From Chlorokybus atmophyticus (lineage: Eukaryota > Streptophyta > Chlorokybophyceae > Chlorokybales > Chlorokybaceae): 64,000 nt of DNA. A program made the translations under genes and the position numbers. Shown piece by piece: positions 35,401 through 48,175 of this stretch (positions within the stretch are counted from its first letter, which is position 1; the number at the start of each line of letters is the position of its first letter). The stretch is taken from contig RHPI01003369.1 in the NCBI GenBank assembly GCA_009103225.1, positions 627,212 through 691,211 on the forward strand, read 5' to 3'. The notes beneath the pieces are model-generated. The model was not told where the DNA came from. It saw only the letters and a program-made list of their open reading frames with translations, and did not search any database.

Positions 35401-37822
35401 AGCACACATCATATCATGACGTACAATATGCAGCTAACAATACAAGCAGTTTACAATACGAAACCAAAGTTAATGCTAACGGGGCTTAGCTCAGTGCACG
35501 CCAAACAATTGAAAATGCTGATAGCATGTATGCTGCGCGCCGATGGGCGCACCTATAACAAAGCAACGGCAGTTGCGGCAGGGATTGGCACAGTGGAGGC
35601 GGCGGCAAGAGTGGTGGACGAAAGAGGGGAGATCTAGAGAGAGAGTCCACGTCCTGCTGTGATTGTCATCGTTGGGTGGTGCGACTAAGACCGCTGAAAT
35701 GCCAATGTGAGCAGGTGATCGCTCATCGATGCATGCATGCGTCCGTTACACCTCCACGTTACGGCGCAACAACTTCTACAACAACGTGCTCTAAGAGCTA
35801 CCACAACACAGGGAGCTGCCATATATCAGCTCCTGTCTCACAATCTTTCGCATGCGAAGGACTTGACGAACGGATGGGTAAGTGTGGGTGCGTACGTGAG
35901 GGGAGCGACTAGTTTGCCCTCATGCAAGTCATGTTGCACGATCGATGCAATTGACATAAGTGTAATTGCCTATGCATATTAACCCCACTTATGCCCGTTG
36001 GACCGACAAGACTCATTACGCAGCTTGATACTATCGTAGTGCGACCCAACGTCGCGCGTACACCTCTAACGACGCTCGCACGGATCAGTTCGTGTGGGGT
36101 TGACGTGTGGGGCGGGCGGCAGACCATAGAGCACTGCACATCACCGCATTTGTCTTGCCGCTCCTTGCGCCTGCTACCACTGCTGCTCCATTTTTCAAGG
36201 ACTCATCATCGCCTCCTGCTTATGATTCACACGTTGGTTATGCCATTGATGCCTGCTGCCGCCGCCTCCTATTGCACGACACTTGCATAGCACATATGGC
36301 ACTTCGTGGCGTCGGCTAGCTAAAGGCCTCGGGTGTGATAACTGTATTTGCTTGTTCATGCTAGCTTGTTGCTGTGTGTTCAACCCAAGTTGTGTGTTTG
36401 CACATTCAGCATGTGTGTACAGAAAATGCAAGTGATCATGATATATGCAACATGCATGACACATGCCTTGTTCACCAAGCTCATCACCATGCAATAATTA
36501 TTTACCATCGGGGTCTACCTATACTAGCCACACGTAACTATTGTAACTACTGCCTTCAACCCCCATCAGACATACATGCATGCATTTGCTCATTACCTGT
36601 ATACAAGGCGTCAAAACACGTTAGCTAGCGGCACAGCATCATGCGAGGCAGCAGCAGACAGCAGACGGACTCCCCTTCCTCTCTCTTCCTCTCTCTCCGT
36701 CACCCTCCTCCTTCCTCCGCTCCCTCCTCTCCCTGTGCCCTTGCTGCAACGGCTTGCAAGGGTTGTAGTGTGAACGTCAGCAGAGCACCGCTACGTGCTC
36801 TGCTCGGGCGACCTGCCCAGAGGCTGCACGCGTGTGCAGTCAGTTAGTCTTGCAATTCTTTGCAGCAGCCAGGAGCATGAGCTGCCAACGGACTCCCACT
36901 CCCCCGTTCTCCTTCACCCACAGTCTCACTCCCGCCATTTCCATGCAGCTATGTATGTTGTTACCCTGGCTGAGGGCTCCTCCGCCCCGCCCCTCCGCCC
37001 CGTCCCTGTGCCCGGCCTTTGTGTGACTTGAGATGACTATGATGTAAACCCTATGCACAAACAATGCGGGGCGCGCTTGCTCATGCATTGTGTCATGCAT
37101 GATATGTTCCATGCACACGTCATACAACAGGCGCACATCTTCACTGCACGACTAACATGGATCGGGCAATAGGGTTAGGGGTAGTGAGGTAGGTGGCTAG
37201 CGCCTGGCCTGGTGGTCTTGTTTAAGGTCAGCTGGTGATAAGTACATGCTATCGATGATGCATGTGTGCGTGGCATATCCCTCATTGCATACTTCGTCTG
37301 CCCTATTGAAATGAGTGGACTGGTTTATAAGGCTGACAAGCTCCATACCAACAAACACTTCGCAGGTGCCGCCACAAAGAGATAGATACGATTAATGTAC
37401 GCAAGCAACCAGGCTGAAGAAGGTAACAACTAGTACTGGCATGCTTAGCATACCTTGATGCAACTCAGCCGTAAGATCAGCTACTCAAGGGTTCAAGCAG
37501 TAGTGCAGACGGTAATTCACCTGCAGCTATCCAGCTAGTGTCGACCAGCATACAGCACAACCAACAATGCATTGACAACGCATGCAGAGCAGGCTGGAAA
37601 CATCGGTGGTATAGCCCTTGTTTAGCCTCCTCGTGCAAGTACAATTTACCTATGGTAACAACAGTGACACAATGCTGCACAGCGGGTAGGGGATGTACAA
37701 GTCACTCCTCACAAAGGGGTGGTAAGTTATGTGGGGGGCTTAGGCTTACAACATGCGGCCAGAGCTAAGCGAAGGCTCACCGTCAAAGAGAGACAGCAAC
37801 AGCGTAGATCATCACCCAAAGC
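32451..37822. other. Gene-poor, relatively AT-rich interval
   Basis: More than 5 kb without a recognisable exon, RNA gene or mobile-element domain. The open frames are short and unlike known proteins. Base composition at about 32800-34800 is visibly more AT-rich than the gene-dense right half. TTACA at about 37745 (TGTAA on the minus strand) may end the thioredoxin transcript. Confidence 0.4.
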
Positions 37823-38489
37823 CTAATCCAGATACTTCTCGATGGTGGCAGTCAGCGTCGACTTTGGGACGGCGCCGATGACGGTGTCCTGCTTTTGGCC
37901 GTCCTTGAAGATCATCACGGTGGGGATGGACCTGATGCCGTACTCCGTCGCAACGGACGGCGACTCATCGGTGTTCAGCTTCACAGCTCGCAGGCGGCCC
38001 TCGTACTCAACCGCCAGTTCGTCAATGAGGGGTGCAATCATGCGGCACGGCCCGCACCACGGCGCCCAGAAGTCCACCAGCACGGGCACAGGCGAAGACA
38101 GCACCAGCTCCTCAAATGTGGCGTCCGTCACCACCATGGCAGCTGCAATAGAGGCATACACGCAGGCATGAAGCTACGCATTAGACAGTAGCAAAACTAA
38201 CGATAAACGACCAGCAATCATGGAGCAATGCAAATGCATAGAGCCATGCACAATGCACAGTGAGCTTACTGCCGGTCTCCTGCTGCGCGGCGCAGACGAC
38301 CGGGCTGCTGCGTCGGGAGGCGCCGACCAGGCGAGGAGCGCCAGCACGGCGCACCGCTAGCCGGCTGCTGCCGGCGGCGGCAACGCGAGCCTTGACGGCG
38401 GGGGCGGCGGGGGCGGCGCCCGCGCTGAGGCGGGCGCTCACCGGCACCGCCGCCGACACCACGGCCACGGACTGCACGGCGGCGTACAT
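37823..38489 (-). CDS. trxM: Thioredoxin m, chloroplast precursor
   Basis: Two minus-strand exons, 38489-38270 and 38142-37823, join in phase (ETG/TAMVVTD) to 179 residues. Residues 1 to about 70 are rich in Ala, Val, Arg and Ser and end in VVCAAQQ, a typical plastid transit peptide. The mature part has the redox site WCGPC, the cis-Pro in RSIPTV, and IGAVPKSTL near the end, which is characteristic of m-type thioredoxins. Family role: disulfide reduction of stromal targets, with electrons from ferredoxin-thioredoxin reductase. The ATG at 38487-38489 is the first that gives a transit peptide; the open frame upstream is GC-rich leader. A telo-box lies 121 bases upstream. It is divergent from the AMMECR1 gene, with 686 bases between start codons. 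Confidence 0.95.
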
Positions 38490-38609
38490 GGCTGCACGGT
38501 CCTTTAAGGCCCCCGCTCCTGCTTGACCTACGTGCTGTGAATCGCACGCACGCCCCCGCCCGACCACGCCAATGACAACCACGACACCGGCGGCGATGGC
38601 GACGACACC

Positions 38610-38618
38610 AAACCCTAG
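38610..38618 (+). promoter_or_regulatory. Telo-box-like motif upstream of thioredoxin m
   Basis: AAACCCTAG, 121 bases before the thioredoxin start codon. In plants AAACCCTA occurs in promoters of ribosomal and growth-related genes; use in this alga is inference. Confidence 0.45.
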
Positions 38619-39175
38619 CCGATGGGGCAAACTATAGCGTAAATGCACTGCATTGAGTCGCGCAAACGAGTGGTGCATACGCTCAGTCCCAAAGCCGGAA
38701 AAGTTTCCCCGCCAGCAAAGGACGCGCGGTGCGGCTCTGCGCGTGGATTACGCAGCTGGGCATCGCTTCGTTATCGAGTCGCGTCAAAAAGGCGAGCTCG
38801 GGACTTAGTGCTTGTCCCGAGCACAACCCTTGTGCTCGTTGCGCACAAGCGCAATGTCAATTATCTCGCAAAGTTGTTCATGATTGGGTCGTGAAAGAGT
38901 GCCGCGCACTGCAGCTGGCGGATCTGAAAGGCACCCGGGCACTTCTGTTTGACAATTTCTGCCCTAAAGTAAGTTGCACGGTGCAACTTGCACCCCAACG
39001 GGTACGGTGTACGACGACTCGTGTGTACGACAGCTAATGTTATTGATGAATTACGTTATCGCCGCTAAGGCAGCTGCCACGTGGCCATATTGGTGTTGTT
39101 GGCAGTACTGTTGCCACTGCTGCCGTCGTCGTCGTGGGCGACGGCGGCGGCGGCAGCGTAAGGGACAAGACCTAC

Positions 39176-40491
39176 ATGGCACCGCCCTCGTTGTCATCAG
39201 GACCGATGGCGTGCGCCGAGATGGCAGTATACTGTTTCGACACCCTGCTGGCGCACTATAGCGGCACAGACATCGCCGCCCCCCTGTTTCAGGACGCACA
39301 CTAGTAAGCTGAGAATGCTCGCTGCTGCTGTGTAGGCTTCGAGCTTCTGTGTTCATATTGCTTGCGCTGCATGCTTTTTGTCATCGTCAACATTGCTACC
39401 CTTTGCCTTCTTCTTTGGATTGCTGAAAATGCACATATTGGACCGTCGATTACATAGTCGACGGATTTTCTGAGCAGCCTACGGACTGCTTTGTCAGCAA
39501 GGTGCTTGCCAACTTTTGAATGCACGAGACTGTATGAATCTGAGCAAAATTGATGCATGTTGCATGCCACGTGATTGGTGGCTTGCGCAGTTGCTAAGCA
39601 TGTTCGCCACTGTACAACTACTTAGGCTTTCAGCTTGTCAGTTTTGCCGTTGTGTGCTATGCACAGTGAAGCAAGAAACCTGCCCTAAGTGTTGGTCCGT
39701 TGCTGCAGCGCGTTGTTTGTAACATGGAAGCGCCTCTCCCGCAACGGCGACACGCGGTTGCGGGGTTGCATAGGCACGCTGGAGGCGCGGCGCATAGTCC
39801 CCGCGCTGAAGGAATATGCGCTCACCTCCGCGCTGCGCGACCGGCGCTTCTCGCCCATCGCGCACCACGAGATCCCTCACCTCGAGTGCACCGTCAGCCT
39901 TCTGTTCTCCTTCGAGACCGCCCATGACCACCTTGACTGGGAGGTACACGTGTTGTACGTGTCTGCCGCACTGCATGCCAGATGCTGGCGTGTGTTCAAT
40001 TTCCCCAGAGGACATGCTGATCAGGTGTGCTATGGGACATGACAGCTGATGTTACTTGTAGGTTGGCAAGCATGGACTGATCATCAATTTTACGGATTCT
40101 TATGGCAATCAGCGCAGTGCAACATACCTTCCTGAGGTTGCTTCGCAGGAAGGTATAACTGAGCCATGCGTGGGTATTTTGAACTTTAGTTACTTAATTT
40201 GGAGCATTATGACCCAGCGCCTCTTGCATGGCAGGTTGGAGTCGGCAGGAGGCAATTGACTCGCTGATGAGAAAGTCCGGGCACAATGGCGCAATCACGG
40301 AGTCTTTGCGCAGGTCCTTGCATGTCACGCGGTATCAGAGCAGTCTGCACACGATGTCATACGGCGAATACCAGGCGCACTGCGCTATGCGCCAGGCGTT
40401 GCCTCACGCGCAAGTCAGCGAGAGCATTATCAATGAGCAGAACCTGGACGCGGCCGTGCATCTCAACATCACCAACGTGGCCCTCGCTTGA
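39176..40491 (+). CDS. AMMECR1 domain protein
   Basis: Exons 39176-39303, 39709-39943, 40062-40152 and 40235-40491 (TGA) join in phase to 236 residues. They span essentially the whole AMMECR1 fold: EMAVYCFDTLLAHY near the N-terminus, LFVTWKRL, the family signature LRGCIGTLEA, EYALTSALRDRRFSPI, LECTVSLLFSFE, HGLIINFTDSYG, ATYLPEVA, then W..QEAIDSLMRKSG and TRYQSS at the end. The ATG at 39176 is chosen as the most upstream in-frame start; a second at 39206 is possible. The family is conserved in archaea and eukaryotes and human AMMECR1 is linked to disease, but no reaction is established. Location is probably cytosolic, as no targeting signal is seen. Confidence 0.94.
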
Positions 40492-42038
40492 TTTGATGTT
40501 GACAATGTGTTGTTGGCGAACCCGCAACCCCACACACAGAACAGAAAGCCCACAAAAGCCCCTGCACCAGTGACACCTCTATCTCAACACTGCCAGTGCG
40601 CATTTGCGCTGTGTCAGTGTCTGTTAGGGTTTGTTGCAAGCTGTTGCGCTTTAGGTATGGCGCTGTGCACATTGCAGTAGCGCCGGTTTGGGGTATGACA
40701 GGATGAAAAGAAAGGAACCCTCAGTGAGAGACAGTACCGCCCTTCTTCGCTTATGTACATAGAACAGCAATAAATCAGCCACCATGCTGGGCATTCATGC
40801 TCAGTGTCGTTGATCCGTCGCTTAGGTCTGTGTGGTTGATTGGTTGTATGCATGCCTGCTCGATTCGGCTCAACTCTGCATGTCCTGAGATCATGGCAAC
40901 CGCATGCTACTTTGCAAATTAAAACTCTTCGACGGTAGTTGACCCAGTGGAGCGAGTGTGCCCACAGGGTCACGTTTGCAAATGGGTTCATGAAGGCATT
41001 CCATATTGGCATTCCCTTGCTGGAGGCACACGCATGGTACTTTGGCTGGGCCAAGCAGCAAAGCAAAGCGATGACCTGACAGCATACGGCAACTATCAGT
41101 ACGGCAATGCTGTGACAGCCCTTCAGCAACTCATGTTGCTACACCAATCAAACAACAGCTGCTGCAACTCTACTCTCTCTGTTCTGCATGCTCTTGGCAT
41201 TGCAGCAAGCTGCGCGCAAGCTGGGCTGGTGAGCGTTGGCGTCGGCGGCGGGGCTCCCAGGTGGGGCGCGTGCGGCGGGCATGCCTGTAGGACAGGTTAG
41301 GTTGAGCATACAGCCATCACTTCAACTGATCGACCATGTGCTTGGCCTGGGAGTGCGTTTCTGACAAGAGAGGCACGTGAGACATGCGAGTTACTGGAGC
41401 AACCGACGGAGCCACTTTTGCCTTCACGCACAAGTGGTCAAGACTTCTAAACTGATCTTGAGGTACTGCACTGCTTGGCAAGTGCGCTTGTTTCAGTCGC
41501 TAGCTAGTTAGCAAGCCAGCTCGCTTGCTTGCTTTACAAACAAGGGAACACTGCCTTATCGTCGTACGATGACGCGGTTGGGTCACGGTTGTCAAGTGCC
41601 TTGTTTGGATGAGAGGATACGCTACCGCTTGCCTCTGTTTTGTGATCGTGTTTGGGATCTTGCTGGGCTTTGTAGCGGCAAACATTGTGTACCGTTTCTG
41701 GCGTGTGTATGCTAAGGGCCAGGTTGCTTTGTAACAGAGTTTGGTCATTGCTTGATACTACTCTGCAACTGTATGCGCTGATGGCGCTATGTGTTCAAGG
41801 CGTGTTCAGTCACCGCTGGCATGCTCTGGTTACGACTTCCGAGGTTCACCTAGCTGCATTACACATTCAAAGCGTCCATTGTTGTACATGCACTTATCCG
41901 CGAGCAATTTGTGCTTCATCCGCACACACATGCATGTACAGCAGTCTTCTGCCATGTTCTGCAACCTGCACTTATGCAGCGCCTGACGAAATGTGGTTTT
42001 CCCACAGATAAGGCGCCTTTCCCTTCTCCATGTAAGTC
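40492..42038. other. Interval between AMMECR1 and beta-mannosidase
   Basis: No exon recognised. TTAGGGTTTG at about 40624 is a reverse telo-box-like match downstream of AMMECR1. The right end must hold the beta-mannosidase promoter; an ATG followed at once by TAA lies just before its start. Confidence 0.35.
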
Positions 42039-45000
42039 ATGACTACTATAGCGACCGCGCTACAACGCGCTTTGTTCACATACAGCACCATTGCTTGTCT
42101 GTGGGCATTCGTGGTGGCCCGTGCGAACGGCACTTACGTCCTCGACCTCGGCGGCGACAAGTAAGCGCCAGTTGACAAGCATAAGTTTGGTTTCTGTTAT
42201 TGGATCTGACGGCAACTTGCAAACTTGCAGTTGGGTTTTGAGCAATGCCAATGGGAGCATCAGCAACATCAGAGCAAGGGTGCCTGGCGTTGTTCACACT
42301 GACCTCATGGCCGCCGGCATCATTGATGGTGCACGAGTTGATATGTTGAGTATGTGCAGCATCAATCACTTCAAGCGAAGTGCAACTGATAGAATAGCTC
42401 TGCTGCAGATCCTTACTACCGCTTCAATGATGTTGAGTACCGCTGGATTGGACTGGACAATTGGACGTATGAGAAGACATTTGACGTGCCAGCTCTTACC
42501 CTAAATCACGCCGCTGTTGATCTTGTATGCGACGGCATCGACACCATCAGTACTGTTTACATCAACGATGTGTACATTGGCAGCACCGACAACATGTTTC
42601 GCAGGTATTGTGTGAACTTCCACATATGCGCTGCACAGGTCTTAATCTTCAACAGTGCGAATGCAGATATATCTTCGATGTGAAGAAGCATCTGCAAGCT
42701 GGCGCCAACACAATACGTACAGACTTCACCAGTCCAGTAACGTATGCAGGCTCGCGACGCAAAGATTTCAGGTGCGTGCGTCTTGCATATAACTTGCATA
42801 TGACTTCCTCTAAGCAGTGAGTCTAAGCCTGGCATATGACGCAGGTCTCGCTTCAGGTATGATGTGCCTCCTTGGAAGGATCCCAAAGTGATTCGCGGCG
42901 AAGGTGGCCGCGCGTGGGTCCGCAAAGAGCAGTCATCTTTTGGCTGGGTACTAGGAAACAGTATTCGCATAATGTGCCACCATGTATTTTGTCATGAGGT
43001 ATCCATTAATAATGGTAGGTTACATCCAGGACTGGGGTCCCTGCTTCGTTCCTTGTGGGATCTATCGCCCAATACGCCTTGAGGCGTACTCAACTGCTGT
43101 CATTCGCCACATAACAACAGTTGCGAAGCCTGTGGAAAGAGCTATCAACATTGTTGACGGGCAACGGTGGAGCTTACAGGTGAGTACGGTTACTGGTGAA
43201 GTCAAGTGTGTGCGTAGCAAATGTGCCATGGAACAGTATAGTACATGTTGTGTGGGACCAGGTTGGCGTGTACTTGGACCATGCGGTGTCGGCATCAGGG
43301 GAGTTGCAGGCATCAATTACTTTCAACGGTTGCGCAAGTTCCTCGACTCAATCCGACAGCATGCACTACACCAAGACAGTGGCCGTGACGCCCAACACGC
43401 CAGTGACCAACATCACTCTCTACCCTCGGGCGTGTGTGTGGTGGCCCAATGGTTACGGCGAGGCGCACCTGCACGAGCTGACGATTACGTACCGTGCCCG
43501 CGGGGAGACTACCACCATTGTGAAGCGCATCGGCTTCCGCACAGCTGAACTTGTGCAGACGCCGACCTTAGACGGCAAAGGCATCAGCTTCTGCTTCAGG
43601 CAAGCATGATCTGGCTTGTTAATCGGGATGCACACATGCGTGCATATTTGCAAGAAGTCTAGTCATGCGACCAACAACCGCACTTTCACAAGCTTCTCAA
43701 TTGTTGTTTTTTTTCCCTCGTCGACAGCACGTATGCTGCTATGTTCACGCCAGACTCTTGTTCAGGATCAACAGTGTGCCCATCTTCTTCAAGGGAGCTA
43801 ACTGGGTGCCAGCAGATGCGTTCGCACCGCGAGTGACGCACAACCATGTGCGAAGTCTCCTTGCCGCTGCGCGGGAAGCTCATCATGTTGGGGTCAGGGT
43901 GTGGGGCGGAGGTATATACGAGCGGGACACATTCTATGAGGCAGCTGATGAGCTGGGACTGCTCGTGTGGCAAGAGGTGAGCATAGTGGTTGATTGAAAG
44001 CAAGTTGGTGTGTATGATACATACTCACATTTTCTGTGCCGTTGGCAGTTCATGTTTGCGTGCTCTATGTATCCCGCCGATGAGGCTTTCCTCACCACTG
44101 TGGCAGCTGAAGTGGAAGATCAGGTGGGTACATGCTGTGCTTGTTAAGTTGTTGTGTGACAGACACATTCAACCTTATGTGGCAGGTGTTGCGGCTTCAG
44201 CACCACCCTTCCATAGTCGTCTGGTCCGGCAACAATGAGAACGAGGACGCTCTGGCAAAGAACTGGTGGAATATGACAAAAATCAACCACTCGCGCTACG
44301 AGGACGACTACCGTTCGCTGTATGTGGCAACTATCTCTAAGAAGGTGGCGGCGTTGGACGCGTCCAGACCCTTTGTCACCTCCAGCCCATCCAATGGAGA
44401 TCAAAGCATTGCACATGACTACATTGCTGATGACCCGCAGGTAACCTTGGTCGTGTGCGCATGTGCGTGTGCGTGTATGTTGTTGCCATCTGCATTTTCA
44501 GCAGTATTGCCTTGATGCAGGATCAGCATTACGGTGATATGCACTACTACAACTACACGGATATCTGCACCAATGTCAGCACCTTGCCAACACCTCGCTT
44601 TGCCAGCGAGTACGGCTGGCAGGCAAGTGTTGTATTGCTGTCTTCACACCGAACATTACACATGCGTCTATCATCTGAAAAATACTTGTGGCAGAGCTGG
44701 CCGAGTGCAGTTACACTGGAGCCCGTGAGCACCCAACACGACCGCGTTTGGAACTCGAAATTCATGCAGCACAGGCAGCACCACGATGACGGCGACCACC
44801 AGATGCTGTGGCAGATAAGACAGCACTTCGCTCTGAGGGATGCGAAGGAGTTGAAGGAACCCACTGCCTACAAGCGCATGCTGTACCTGACTCAGGTAAA
44901 GTGTTCATGGTGTGGACTTGTGTGTGGTAAGCACGGGCTCATGCTGTATCTGTTGTGCGCAGATTATGCAATCGCTGTGCGTGAAGACGCAGAGCGAGCA

Positions 45001-45938
45001 TTACCGACGCAACCGTGCGAACGGCTTGAACGGCGATGACGGCACAATGGGTGCAATCTACTGGCAGCTCAATGACGTCTGGCAGGTGAGCCAGCAGATG
45101 GCAATCATGATGGGGAGAATTTATCGCATGCATCCATATTACGGGCAATTTGCTTTGTAGTCTGCTGCATGCGGGCGTGCCTGCACTATGCGTGGCTGCA
45201 TAACCACTCTTGTCATACACGCAGGGTGCTTCGTGGTCTGGTTTGGAGTGGACCGGCAGGTGGAAGGCGCTTCACTACTTCTCAAAGCGGTTCTTTGCAC
45301 CGATACTGGTGTCTATGTACAAGCATGATGGGACTTGCTTTGTGTACGTTGTGAACGACAACGTTCAACCCTCACCCCTGCGCATCACCATTGGAGTGCA
45401 ACAATGGAGCTCATTCACTCCGCTGTGGGAACACAGTTTCACTGTCCTCTCGCACGGCCTCACGGCAACAGCGGTTTACCGCGCACGCGTTTCGCAACTA
45501 CTTGGCGATGCCGGCTGTGTTGAAACAAGTTGCTTCATCACCGCGACAGCCACGACCGACGCCTTCATCAGAGAGGTCACTGATGTTGACTTCAACTTGG
45601 GCAATAGTACAACCAACTCCATGCTCATCTTCCCAGCAACGGTAAGCGAGAGCTTCCTTGTGCCAACCTTCTTCAAGGAAGTGTCGGGCCTGCGGGCCCC
45701 AAGGTTGACAGTGGAGGTGGCAGCGGGTGCACATGACAAAAAGTTAGTTGTGATAGTTTGCAGTGAAGCCGTCGCACTCTTTGTTTGGCTGGAAACCCCA
45801 CTTGCGGGACACTTCAGCGACAACGGTTTTCTGATGCATTCTCCAGTGCGCCAGCTGGCGTTTGTTGCTGATGCAAAGGTTTCGATGGATGAGCTGAAGA
45901 GCAGCTTGACTGTTATGTCTCTGTACGATACGTTGTAG
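42039..45938 (+). CDS. Beta-mannosidase, glycoside hydrolase family 2
   Basis: Fourteen exons: 42039-42160, 42231-42328, 42409-42604, 42667-42771, 42845-42947, 43030-43179, 43262-43599, 43766-43976, 44049-44123, 44186-44440, 44521-44622, 44695-44895, 44963-45085 and 45225-45938. Phases agree at every junction; 930 residues. A hydrophobic N-terminal segment (YSTIACLWAFVVARANG) looks like a secretory signal, so the enzyme likely acts in the vacuole/lysosome or outside the cell. The sugar-binding domain shows VPGVVHTDLMAAG, YRWIGLDNWTYEKTF and DGIDTISTVYIND. The TIM barrel has FFKGANWVPADAF, the acid/base Glu in SGNNENEDAL, the nucleophile Glu in RFASEYGWQ and GAIYWQLNDVWQ; the C-terminal domain has GHFSDNGFLM. 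It removes terminal beta-mannose from glycans or mannan oligosaccharides. Introns 43600-43765 and 44623-44694 use GC-AG borders. TGTAA lies at about 46035. Confidence 0.95.
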
Positions 45939-46792
45939 ATGGGTTGATGCTGTCAATCACATGCTTCATCTTTTTTCAATAGCTTCTGCACATGTAGCCT
46001 AACCAATCTTATGCATTCTGTTCATGCATGCATGGTTGTGTAAGCACTGCATCTTGTCTATACAGATGCCTTTGCTCGCGTAGCCTTGGTACCCATGGCA
46101 CCAAGGGTCAATTGTACTGTGATGATCAACACGTAATCAGCAGAGAGAAACCACTCCTTGCATACTATATTATACTACTGTACATATGCAGCACAAAATC
46201 CTTTGTATACATACACACAGCACTTCACATACCCTATATACATGAATCAACATGGCAACGGTTTGCTTGCAAAGGTGTAGTGCACACAGTGGTCAAATCC
46301 GTTTGTTTGCAGCGCTCAAGCTAGTACGCAGTAATGCAATCTTGCCTCACGAAGGTATGCACTTAAAAAGATTAGAGCGGCTGCTTGGACGGATAGCAAT
46401 GTGCAGCAACAATCGGTTAGTAGCTGCATAGTCTAAACTGTACATGTCGCATGCAGTTACAGGCGCCTGTAACCTTCAAAATGCATGAGCCTAAATCTGG
46501 AGCTGATGATGGTATCTGTTTTATGTTTTCATGTACTGGACTTTACAGGTACAGGTCCACGTGTAAGATGCAACATGCAACTTGGGTAGGATAAGACTGT
46601 CATGTATGCCATGCTCCAGACCAAAAGCATGCCTGTCTGCGCACGAATATGAATGCACAGCCCAAGCCGCTGAGCCTCAACAGCACACTTACCCTTATGT
46701 ACACTAAGCACAGGAGCAGTGATCAAGAAACCAGTAAGTCCTCAACACAGCAGCGTAAACATGTAACAAGCTCTTCACGTTACCCGCCACAC
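45939..46792. other. Shared 3' interval of beta-mannosidase and universal stress protein
   Basis: The two genes converge here. TGTAA at about 46035 on the plus strand and TTACA at about 46545 (TGTAA on the minus strand) are candidate poly(A) signals for each. No exon is seen. Confidence 0.45.
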
Positions 46793-48175
46793 CTACATCT
46801 CCGTGCCCTTCGCCTTCACCACGACAACAGGGCACGGCGCGTGACGCACGACGTACTCAGTCACGCTTCCCGTAAACATCCTGCACACCAAACAGTACAG
46901 TTGGGGCATAGGAAATTGTGTGTGTGCATGCGTGTGTATGTTGGCATGTGCGACATTGTTGTTGTTGTTGTTACAATTGCTTGAGGCACACACCTTTTGA
47001 TGGTGGACATGCCACGGTGGCCGATGACTATCATGTCGGCGTCGTGCTCCTTGGCGACTTTGATGATGCCCTCACGCGCATCGCCTTTCTCTATGACAGT
47101 CTCCCATATCGCCTGCAGCGATAATCCTGTTGGTTCTGAATGTGAGAGAACTGATACCTGCGCTTTATGTTGGGCTAGCTCTTACATCCGCCCTAGCCAC
47201 ACGCTCCGCAAACGCAGCCATGAAAAGCCTCCCTTCCTTGTCCATCACCTGCGGAGATGCATGCAAGTCAAGCCCACGCTCATGCACGCAAACAGAGTAG
47301 CTACCAACACGCATGCATCGCCAATACACAACAACATCTGCTCTCTGTGTCCCCCTTACATCAATTTCCAGGTTAAGCGCCCGCGCATCCACCTTATGCG
47401 ACTCTCCTGCCGGCACACCCGCTACGTGTCGTTCGGCCTCAGCCGAGACAACACTAACACCTTAATACTCACACTCTCACTCACCTGCGGGCAGGTCGAC
47501 GATGCGCAGTCGCTCGACCTTCAGGTCCTTGACGCTGTGGACGAAGGTGACGCGGTCCCCGGGGCGGACGAGGCGAGCCAGGGCCCACTCAAATGCGTAG
47601 CGGGAGTAGTCGGAGGGGTCAACGCCTGAGATGGGAGGATGGGGTTGGGATGTGTGTTGGGATGGTTGAGTGGCGTGATTGGATTGGATGCATGCATGCC
47701 GAACATGCGTGCTGGTAGGTATGCCTACATGCATGCATGCTATCTGGTGGGTATGCGCGTGTCGACAAATGATGCGCATGCGGGGACTGCTGCAAAAGTG
47801 GCGTTCTTGTTGTTGAGAGCAGCATGCGAATGAGACAGAATGTCGACGCAGAAGTTTGTGACTTGCTTGCACAGGCTGGCATGCATGCAGTCCTGCAATG
47901 TTCCGTCCCTTGCTTGCAACGTCATGGTATGATCTTCGCAAACACGCATCTAGCGAGACCACCTCACCTCACTTCAGCTCAGCCCATGCATACCACAGTC
48001 TGCAACCAAAGTGACTGCCAAAGAGAAAACCAAGCAAACAATATCACAGAAGAATATACAACGTACCTATCACAATGACTTGCGGCGGCAGCATCCTGGG
48101 GCCACCACCCCCGGTGCCCCTCTCCTGCGCCCCCTCTCTTGCGCCACCTCCACCTCCTTGTCCTGTCGTCGCCAT
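46793..48175 (-). CDS. Universal stress protein (UspA family)
   Basis: Six minus-strand exons: 48175-48067, 47625-47485, 47406-47360, 47248-47186, 47112-46994 and 46880-46793. They join in phase to 188 residues. After a Gly-rich leader of about 30 residues the core begins VIVIGVDPSDYSRYAFEWAL, the first strand and helix of the USP fold. VTFVHSV is the second strand. The end carries the ATP-binding signature GHRGMSTIKRMFTGSVTEYV followed by RHAPCPVVVV, the G2xG9xG(S/T) pattern of nucleotide-binding USPs. Such proteins are cytosolic stress-associated ATP binders with no defined reaction. For the fifth exon an acceptor at 47113 (after CTGCAG) is chosen because the earlier AACAG would change the frame. 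Confidence 0.93.

Noticed and set aside
37168-37182. Telomere-like AGGGTTAGGGG
   Set aside because: A single short match without tandem repetition; not an interstitial telomere.
44623-44694. Reading through this segment as coding
   Set aside because: It is open, but it would insert 24 unrelated residues in the conserved SEYGWQ-to-SWPS block; a GC-AG intron explains it better.
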